64,000 nt of DNA from Streptomyces sp. WZ-12 (GTDB lineage: Bacteria; Actinomycetota; Actinomycetes; Streptomycetales; Streptomycetaceae), in the NCBI RefSeq assembly GCF_028898845.1, contig NZ_CP118574.1, positions 7,055,001 through 7,119,000 on the forward strand, given 5' to 3'. The position numbers were made by a program, and so were the translations under genes. The notes beneath the pieces were generated by a model. That model was not told the DNA's origin. It made no database searches and was given only the letters and a program-made list of their open reading frames with translations. This document shows, piece after piece, positions 59,196 to 64,000 of this stretch; within the stretch, counting starts at the first letter, position 1, and the number at the start of each line of letters is the position of its first letter.

Positions 59196-59951
59196 CTAGG
59201 GAGCCGGAACGTACACTCGCATAGCCGGCGGCACCCAACGCGACACCAGGCGCAGCAACTCCCGAGCAGCGAACAGCTTCGCCACCTCGCTCGCGCCGTC
59301 CAGGCTGACCTCCATCCGGCTCGCGGAGGTGAAGAAGAGCATCCGACGAGCCTGATTGATCAGCTCGATCACCGCCGGATAGTAGCCCCCCTCCTGGTAC
59401 GCCAGCCGCGCGCTCACCGCAGCCTCCGCCAGGTAGAGCGAGACCATGCTGCTCATCCCGTACCGCTTCATGTTGTACACACTCTCGGAGCTGCTCTCGC
59501 CTTCCAAACGCCCCACGATGCCAGCCGCCTCGTCCTCCAGATCCTGAAGCTGACTCGGCAGTTGCTTGAGCGCGGCGCGCCAGCTATCGAACTGGTGGTA
59601 GGACTGTCGCGCGTCCTGGTACGCCTTCCAGACCACATTGCTGTGCCACTCCATCTCCAGCACGGCGGCCATCAGCGCGCCCTTCCGTGAGGGCCACGGG
59701 CCGGATGACATCTCCTTGAGCATCTCGGCCAACTGGTTGACGGTCAGGGCTGCTAGCCTCGGCTTCCGCTGGGCTTCCCGGCGCATGCGACGCGTCTCCT
59801 CATAGCTGCACACGTCTTTCCAAAGCATCTCGATCTCGGCGGCCTGAGCATCGAAGTGAGGCAGATCGACCTTCTCGACCAGCTCCTGGATTGCCTCCAC
59901 CCGCTGGCGCAGCCACGGGTCCACCACGTCCATGTAGCTCTTCTCGGACAT
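59196..59951 (-). CDS. Unknown element protein, helical
   Basis: A 251-residue, mostly alpha-helical protein with acidic and aromatic patches (FDAQAAEIEMLWKDVCSYEE, LYLAEAAVSARLAYQEGGYY). No motif was recognised. The ATG at 59951 has AAGGA six bases upstream; ATG at 59966 is possible. An IS element now separates it from the gene cluster further right, so it may have lost its original promoter. Confidence 0.62.
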   Translation of the reverse strand: MSEKSYMDVVDPWLRQRVEAIQELVEKVDLPHFDAQAAEIEMLWKDVCSYEETRRMRREAQRKPRLAALTVNQLAEMLKEMSSGPWPSRKGALMAAVLEMEWHSNVVWKAYQDARQSYHQFDSWRAALKQLPSQLQDLEDEAAGIVGRLEGESSSESVYNMKRYGMSSMVSLYLAEAAVSARLAYQEGGYYPAVIELINQARRMLFFTSASRMEVSLDGASEVAKLFAARELLRLVSRWVPPAMRVYVPAP

Positions 59952-60062
59952 CTGCATCCTTGTCATAGTCGGAGCAGTGGCTCGGCCCTAACTTGAACCA
60001 CCACCAAGCGAATTGAGCATGAGAACGTGACAGCGCGCATGAGCTGAAAGTCATTGAGCACT

Positions 60063-60964
60063 GAGCCTTTGCCAACCTCACTTTGAGCAGTTCAGGTGAA
60101 GCGTCAGCACTGCTTGAACGACGCCGGTGATGCGGGTGGTGCTGCAGCGGAGTTTGCGCAGGAGGCGCCACGTTTTGAGCGTGGCCATCGCCTGCTCTCC
60201 GAGAGCCCGAATGCGCGCATGTGCGACGTTAACAGCTTGCTGACCTGCGGAGAGGTTGTTGTGCCGGCCGCGGAAGGGCACCCGGACACTCCCGCCGGCG
60301 CCCTGGTATCCCTTGTCCGCCCAGCAGGCCAGGTCGGCATCAGACAGGGCGTTGATGATGCCGTGAGTGCGGGCGGCCTTGATGTCGTGGACGGCGCCGG
60401 GCAGGGCGGGCGATGCCCACAACAGTCGGCCGTGCGGGTCGGTGAGGACCTGCACGTTCATCCCGTGCTTGCGATGCTTGCCCGAATAGAAGGGTCGGTC
60501 GGCGGCGATCCGGTCGATCGGCAGCAGGGTCCCGTCCAAGATGACGAACGCCTTGCCCTGTGCCGCCTTCACCGCCGCCGCGAGCTCCGGCGCCAGGGCG
60601 GCCAGCAGTTCCACGGCTTCGGCGACATATCGGTAGACGGTGCTGAGACCAACCTTGAACCCGGCTGCGAGCTGCGCATACGTGTGCCCACAGCGCAGGT
60701 GCGCCAACACCAGCAGGGCCTGTCGGCCAGCGGGCAGCCGGCGCCAGCGCGTACCCCGCCCGGCCCGGTGTGCAGCCAGTTGAGCCGTCAGAAACCGCAG
60801 GTGGGAAGTGGACAGGTCGAGCGCGGACGGGTAGACAAGCACGCGAAGCTCCTGGAGCAGACGAGCGATCTTGGTCGTGAACTCGTCTACCAGGAGCTTC
60901 GTCATGTCACGCACCTGGGCCCCACCCCAACACCCCATCAAGCCCAGCAGGTTGGCAAAGGCTC
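60063..60964 (-). mobile_element. IS5-family insertion sequence, 902 bp
   Basis: Perfect 16-bp terminal inverted repeats: GAGCCTTTGCCAACCT (60063-60078) and AGGTTGGCAAAGGCTC (60949-60964). Both ends are flanked by ACT, consistent with a 3-bp target duplication, so the copy is probably recent and complete. It carries one transposase gene. Confidence 0.9.
60078..60905 (-). CDS. IS5-family DDE transposase
   Basis: A 275-residue transposase with an N-terminal helix-turn-helix domain (LRCGHTYAQLAAGFKVGLST) and a DDE_Tnp_4-type catalytic domain: Asp in FVILDGTLLPIDRI, Asp in CWADKGYQGAG, and Glu in RIRALGEQAMATLK. The chosen ATG at 60905 starts MTKLLVDEFTTK; a start at 60941 would add 12 residues. 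The stop lies at the inner edge of the left terminal repeat. Confidence 0.9.
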   Translation of the reverse strand: MTKLLVDEFTTKIARLLQELRVLVYPSALDLSTSHLRFLTAQLAAHRAGRGTRWRRLPAGRQALLVLAHLRCGHTYAQLAAGFKVGLSTVYRYVAEAVELLAALAPELAAAVKAAQGKAFVILDGTLLPIDRIAADRPFYSGKHRKHGMNVQVLTDPHGRLLWASPALPGAVHDIKAARTHGIINALSDADLACWADKGYQGAGGSVRVPFRGRHNNLSAGQQAVNVAHARIRALGEQAMATLKTWRLLRKLRCSTTRITGVVQAVLTLHLNCSK

Positions 60965-61022
60965 ACTGTCACGGGTGCATCAAGTGCTGAGAATCGAACG
61001 ACAGGCAACGGAGCGCAGCGAG

Positions 61023-61499
61023 CTACCGTGCCCCAGCGCGCTTGCGGTCCTCAGGCCGATACACGCGGATCGGGTCAGGAATGGTGCGCCAAAGGGCCGT
61101 GCGGCCTTCTCTGGCCCGCGTCACGGTCATCACGGCGTCGGTCTCCGGCAGCATGCCCGAGCTGTACAACTGCTGAGCGATGAACCGCAGGGCATCCCGT
61201 CGCACGCCGGGCTGCACGACCACACCCCAGTCGTACTCAGCACGCCAGGCCCGCCACTTCTCCACCGGAACGTCCACGCTCCAGTGCATACGCACAATAA
61301 TCCGGCCGTTGACCACCCGAGCGGCCCCAGTGCGCAGCCCGTAGAACCACGTCTCGGTCTCCTCTACCCCGGGAATGGTCTCCACGGCCGTCGACAGGTA
61401 GTACGTGAACTCGACGGGGCCCCTGTCAACCGCGCACTCGTAGGTGCTCACCCATGAGTCCAGGCCGACGGACCAGTGGGTGTACAGCCGCGCCCTCAC
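61023..61499 (-). CDS. Unknown element protein
   Basis: A 158-residue protein with several Trp and Tyr residues (ETWFYGLRTGAARVVNGRII, VRMHWSVDVPVEKWRAWRAE), suggesting a compact beta-rich fold. No family was recognised. The GTG at 61499 overlaps the stop of a 24-codon gene just upstream (GTGA), so it is translationally coupled. It ends 58 bp before the IS. Confidence 0.62.
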   Translation of the reverse strand: MRARLYTHWSVGLDSWVSTYECAVDRGPVEFTYYLSTAVETIPGVEETETWFYGLRTGAARVVNGRIIVRMHWSVDVPVEKWRAWRAEYDWGVVVQPGVRRDALRFIAQQLYSSGMLPETDAVMTVTRAREGRTALWRTIPDPIRVYRPEDRKRAGAR

Positions 61500-61570
61500 A
61501 GGCGCTGCTTCTGAAGAGCTGCACCGAAACCGTAGATGACGCTGCTGAGTTGAACGACGTAGAGTGCCAT
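61496..61570 (-). CDS. 24-residue micro-protein, hydrophobic
   Basis: ATG 61570 to TGA 61496 encodes MALYVVQLSSVIYGFGAALQ followed by KQRL. GGAGG lies seven bases before the ATG, an excellent ribosome site, and the stop overlaps the next gene's GTG by four bases. It may be a small membrane protein or a translational coupler. No homologue is known to me. Confidence 0.55.
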   Translation of the reverse strand: MALYVVQLSSVIYGFGAALQKQRL

Positions 61571-61605
61571 ACTGAGCCTCCAGTGCTCTGTGGAGTGACT
61601 GGCTG

Positions 61606-61649
61606 GCAGGGCGGCCCCGCTGATGTGACGAGACGTAGGGCCGCCCTGC
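61606..61649 (-). terminator. Long hairpin between 61664 gene and micro-protein gene
   Basis: GCAGGGCGGCCC (61606-61617) and GGGCCGCCCTGC (61638-61649) are perfect 12-bp complements with a 20-base loop, 15 bp after the minus-strand stop at 61664. Confidence 0.65.
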
Positions 61650-61663
61650 GCACGCACTGATAT

Positions 61664-61975
61664 CTACTTTTCGGATTGAGGCTCGTAGCCGGGGCCGCGC
61701 AGATCGAGCCGATGGATCATGTCGTTGGCTTCGTCGATGGCCTCCAACAGAGTGCTGCTCGCGTAATCGCCGAAGAAGTTGCCGTCCGGGGCGCCGCTGC
61801 TGTACAGGTACCAGCCGGTGGCTCCCTGCTCGACCGTGGACCTGCGGCGCTTCTCCAGCTCGTAGATCACACCAAACAGCCCGGCCTGGTACGTGCCCGT
61901 CGACTGGCGCTCCCAGCCGATACCACCCTCTCCTTCAATGAGCGTCTTGCCACCGGACTGGACCCGCTTAGCCAT
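61664..61975 (-). CDS. Unknown small element protein
   Basis: A 103-residue protein (MAKRVQSGGKTLIEGEGGIG start; GVIYELEKRRRSTVEQGATG; a charged helical end LLEAIDEANDMIHRLDLRGP). The ATG at 61975 overlaps the stop of the upstream gene by eight bases, with GGAG before it. No family was recognised. Confidence 0.62.
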   Translation of the reverse strand: MAKRVQSGGKTLIEGEGGIGWERQSTGTYQAGLFGVIYELEKRRRSTVEQGATGWYLYSSGAPDGNFFGDYASSTLLEAIDEANDMIHRLDLRGPGYEPQSEK

Positions 61976-62483
61976 CCGCCAGCTCCAGGCTTGCCAGGGA
62001 GGCATACCGGGTAGCGAACTGCTGCGCCGTGCTGCCGGGATCCGACCGGTAGGAACCGTGGGCCCACTCGTACGGGATCCCTTCAGCCGGGATAGTGGCC
62101 ACCACGAACTCCTCGGGACCGCGTTGGGCGAAGATCAGCCGACGGTCGGCAACGGGGTAGCACAGCTTGACTTCCCAGCCCTGGATCATCACCGGGTCCT
62201 TCACCACGGGAGCGTTGAATCCGGTAGGCGGGATGTAGAGCCGCAGCCCGTTGACGAGCTTGTCGGAGAAGGTGCCTCTGGCCTGCGGGATGATCCCCTC
62301 GATGCCAGGCGGGAAGTTCTCCGCATCCGCAGCGTCCGAAGCCGCCTTGTACGTCTTGAACAGAACACCCCCCGCGCGCTGGATGCGGGCTTGCTCCCCC
62401 TTGGTGGAGACCGAAACTTCCTCCACCGCCCTCTCGAACCCCAACCCGCCGGAGTGCTGGACCAGGGTGTACATCGTCGACAT
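61968..62483 (-). CDS. Unknown element protein
   Basis: A 171-residue protein starting MSTMYTLVQHSGGLGFERAV, with FSDKLVNGLRLYIPPTGFNA and a C-terminal helix (TAQQFATRYASLASLELADG). GGGAGAG precedes the ATG at 62483 by three bases. Function unknown. Its leader contains a CGGGC/GCCCG hairpin and starts at a TAGGTACGAC repeat. Confidence 0.65.
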   Translation of the reverse strand: MSTMYTLVQHSGGLGFERAVEEVSVSTKGEQARIQRAGGVLFKTYKAASDAADAENFPPGIEGIIPQARGTFSDKLVNGLRLYIPPTGFNAPVVKDPVMIQGWEVKLCYPVADRRLIFAQRGPEEFVVATIPAEGIPYEWAHGSYRSDPGSTAQQFATRYASLASLELADG

Positions 62484-62555
62484 CGTCTCTCCCAGAGTTT
62501 TCGGGCATGAAAAGCCCGGCCTCCTACATCCACGTGTGTCTCGGGCCAGGCAGGT

Positions 62556-62565
62556 GTCGTACCTA
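62556..62565 (-). repeat. TAGGTACGAC repeat, copy 4
   Basis: The 10-mer begins with the TAG stop of the 118-residue gene and lies 72 bp before the next start. Confidence 0.7.
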
Positions 62566-62919
62566 CAGCTCGCGCCACGACTGAGTGGCGGAGTCGAAGT
62601 AGTGGATCTCAGTGCAGCCCACATTGGGCTCGCCGAAGCCATCGAGCGGGGCGAAGTCGTCCTCGTTGCCCTCGTCGTCCTCCGAGGTGATGATCCGGCC
62701 CGTGTAGTTCAGGACCTGATCGGCGTCGTACATGCGGAAGGTGCGCCCCTCGCCCTTACGCAGCCGCGCCTCAATCTGGGGGGCGATGTTGCGCGGACCC
62801 ATGGTGCCGGTCTCGTCGCGTCCCCCCGACGGTTCGTGCTCGATGTCAATGATCCAGCCGTACGACGCTGTACTGGCTTCCTCGGCCCCAATCTGGTGCG
62901 CTACTTCAGCTCCCGGCAT
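62563..62919 (-). CDS. Unknown small element protein
   Basis: A 118-residue acidic protein (TSEDDEGNEDDFAPLDGFGE near the C-terminus; IEARLRKGEGRTFRMYDADQ in the middle). GGAGCAGG precedes the ATG at 62919. It overlaps the stop of the Cys-rich gene upstream by 14 bases. No family was recognised. Confidence 0.62.
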   Translation of the reverse strand: MPGAEVAHQIGAEEASTASYGWIIDIEHEPSGGRDETGTMGPRNIAPQIEARLRKGEGRTFRMYDADQVLNYTGRIITSEDDEGNEDDFAPLDGFGEPNVGCTEIHYFDSATQSWREL

Positions 62920-63073
62920 GATCCTGCTCCGTCTCTCGGTCCGTGTCGCACTTCCTGCACAGGCAGAACACGGACGCGCTCATCAGCGTCTCCGGGCAAA
63001 TCTCCTGGTAACAGATGTTCTCGTTGTCTTCACCGCAGTCTCGGCAGCGGTCCGAGTTGTCCCGCACGATCAC
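62906..63073 (-). CDS. Small zinc-ribbon-like Cys-rich protein
   Basis: A 55-residue protein with seven Cys in zinc-site spacing (CRDCGEDNENICYQEICPET, then FCLCRKCDTD). The GTG at 63073 has CAGGG five bases upstream and is the first plausible start after the preceding stop. A structural zinc protein or a small regulator is likely; the function is unknown. Confidence 0.55.
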   Translation of the reverse strand: MIVRDNSDRCRDCGEDNENICYQEICPETLMSASVFCLCRKCDTDRETEQDHAGS

Positions 63074-63085
63074 GAAGCCCTGGTC

Positions 63086-63095
63086 GTCGTACCTA
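63086..63095 (-). repeat. TAGGTACGAC repeat, copy 5
   Basis: The 10-mer begins with the TAG stop of the 120-residue gene and lies 13 bp before the next start. Confidence 0.7.
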
Positions 63096-63455
63096 CGCGG
63101 CACAGCAAGCACCGTCCATCCGCTTCACCCAGAACGCGATCTTCTGGAGGCCGGGTGGGCCGAACACCTCGCCGTCCCGACCGTTCTCTAGGAGGCGGTG
63201 CCAGATTGAGTCGTCACCGATGTCGTCCCGGTACCTCTCGACCTGGAGGACGAGGGCGCACCAGGCGCACGAGCACCCGACCCACTCCGAATCATTTCCG
63301 AAGTGGGCGCACTGCTCCGCAGACTCGTCGATGTAGTCCGTCAGCAGGTCCTCGAACGCCGAGACTGCCAAGACGTCGTCGTCAAGGCACTGCACATCTT
63401 CCGGGTTCGGCTCGAAGCCGACGGTGTTGAACCCGATGTGAAAGTGGTCGCCCAT
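63093..63455 (-). CDS. Unknown Cys/His-containing element protein
   Basis: A 120-residue protein with CAHFGNDSEWVGCSCAWCAL in the middle, a possible metal site, and an acidic N-terminal half (EDVQCLDDDVLAVSAFEDLL). GAGGAG precedes the ATG at 63455. It ends at a TAGGTACGAC repeat. Function unknown. Confidence 0.62.
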   Translation of the reverse strand: MGDHFHIGFNTVGFEPNPEDVQCLDDDVLAVSAFEDLLTDYIDESAEQCAHFGNDSEWVGCSCAWCALVLQVERYRDDIGDDSIWHRLLENGRDGEVFGPPGLQKIAFWVKRMDGACCAA

Positions 63456-63456
63456 A

Positions 63457-63768
63457 TCAACTCCTCTTCAGACGGTCGTGCTTGGGGCACCAGTCCAGCC
63501 CCTTGCCCTTGAGACTGGCGCAGTACCTTGTACCTGAGCCGTTGCCCTCCCACACCGGACTGCCGCACAAGGTGGAGTGATAGCCGGGCTCAGAAGGGAC
63601 CGACGTGCCATTGGCATCGCACCAGGCGTGCCACTTGCCGAACATGTCAGGGGATGCCGTGTGGTGCTCGGCATCGCCTCCGCACTCGACGCAGTACTCG
63701 AACTCAAACAGCTCGGCCAGGAACTGCTCAGCGGTGCCCCCGTCAACGGTGAGCTGATTTGTAGTCAC
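63457..63768 (-). CDS. Unknown Cys-rich element protein
   Basis: A 103-residue protein with paired cysteines (EYCVECGGDAEHH; WCDANG; RYCASLKGKGLDWCPKHDR), consistent with one or two zinc sites. The GTG at 63768 follows GGAGGGGG and overlaps the end of the upstream gene by four bases. Function unknown. Confidence 0.62.
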   Translation of the reverse strand: MTTNQLTVDGGTAEQFLAELFEFEYCVECGGDAEHHTASPDMFGKWHAWCDANGTSVPSEPGYHSTLCGSPVWEGNGSGTRYCASLKGKGLDWCPKHDRLKRS

Positions 63769-64000
63769 GCCCCCTCCTTCGCGTGGATGCCGTCACCGAC
63801 ACAAGCTGCGCACTCACATGCGTGCACGTCGTGCAACTCGCTCACCTTGTAGGCAGCCCTCAGTGCCCACTCGTTCGCCGTGCTCCACGTCAACTGGACC
63901 GAGACCATGTCGTCGGACCAGGCCCGCGTGACCCTGGCCTCGAACGCGTAGGGGCTTCGCACCGGCGTCAGGCAGCTCCTGCTTTCGGCGACCTGGTAGA
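63765..64000 (-). CDS. Unknown element protein, probably cut by window edge
   Basis: The minus-strand frame is open from the window edge (YQVAESRSCLTPV) through RSPYAFEARVTRAWSDDMVS to a Cys-containing end (VHACECAACVGDGIHAKEGA). A GTG at 63962 could be the start (65 residues) but has only a distant AGGAG, so the gene probably begins outside the window. It is coupled to the next gene by a four-base overlap. Confidence 0.5.
   Translation of the reverse strand, partial: YQVAESRSCLTPVRSPYAFEARVTRAWSDDMVSVQLTWSTANEWALRAAYKVSELHDVHACECAACVGDGIHAKEGA

Noticed and set aside
47699..64000. CRISPR array or second rRNA/tRNA operon in the foreign region
   Set aside because: No regularly spaced direct repeats were seen; the TAGGTACGAC copies are irregularly spaced and only 10 bp, and the only tRNA-like sequence is a 3' half.

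Overview
The window is high-GC actinobacterial DNA, almost certainly from a Streptomyces chromosome. The gene order infC-rpmI-rplT, rRNA methyltransferase, histidine kinase, pheS-pheT, argC-J-B-D-R, argG-argH, metN-I-Q and cobalamin genes matches what I remember of the Streptomyces core (the SCO1550-SCO1600 region of S. coelicolor). Codon use, Tat-type signal peptides, many GTG starts and strong GC hairpins fit this. No rRNA genes and no CRISPR array were seen.

Bases 1 to about 47,700 are ordinary core chromosome. Left to right: translation genes (infC end, rpmI, rplT, a SPOUT RNA methyltransferase, a PAS histidine kinase, pheST); an HTH/TPR regulator with a Nudix hydrolase and a small coiled-coil membrane protein, flanked by three copies of one palindrome; a 3-hydroxyacyl-CoA dehydrogenase; a secreted GHL10 glycosidase-like protein; an EamA exporter and MocR regulator whose start codons overlap; small regulators and acetyltransferases; the arginine cluster with two promoter/ArgR regions and a tRNA-Pro; a TetR/MFS pair; a 5'-nucleotidase-like enzyme, an acyltransferase and a glycerophosphodiester phosphodiesterase; a methionine ABC transporter behind a Cys/Met-rich leader peptide; and cobalamin genes including a very long BluB-CobT fusion.

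At about 47,702 the chromosome is interrupted inside a second SPOUT (TrmH-type) methyltransferase gene. Host sequence supplies the first 132 codons; the rest is foreign, less GC-rich sequence that restores a diverged 3' half in frame. From there to the right edge (over 16 kb, and it does not end here) the DNA is an integrated mobile element. It carries a tyrosine integrase beside a 3' half of a tRNA-Ser gene, a PD-(D/E)XK nuclease-SF1 helicase fusion, an Lsr2 nucleoid protein, two AcrVA2-like proteins each preceded by an HTH/coiled-coil gene, a 902-bp IS5-family insertion, and a tightly packed minus-strand run of small unknown genes, several with Cys/His zinc-ribbon patterns.

The most unusual signal is a 10-bp sequence, TAGGTACGAC on the minus strand. 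It occurs five times, only inside the element, always in the direction of transcription and always at a gene boundary; in four cases its first three bases are the stop codon of the upstream gene. Together with the AcrVA2-like/HTH modules this makes the element the part of the window most likely to hold an undescribed system. All functions inside it are inference unless a named domain is given.
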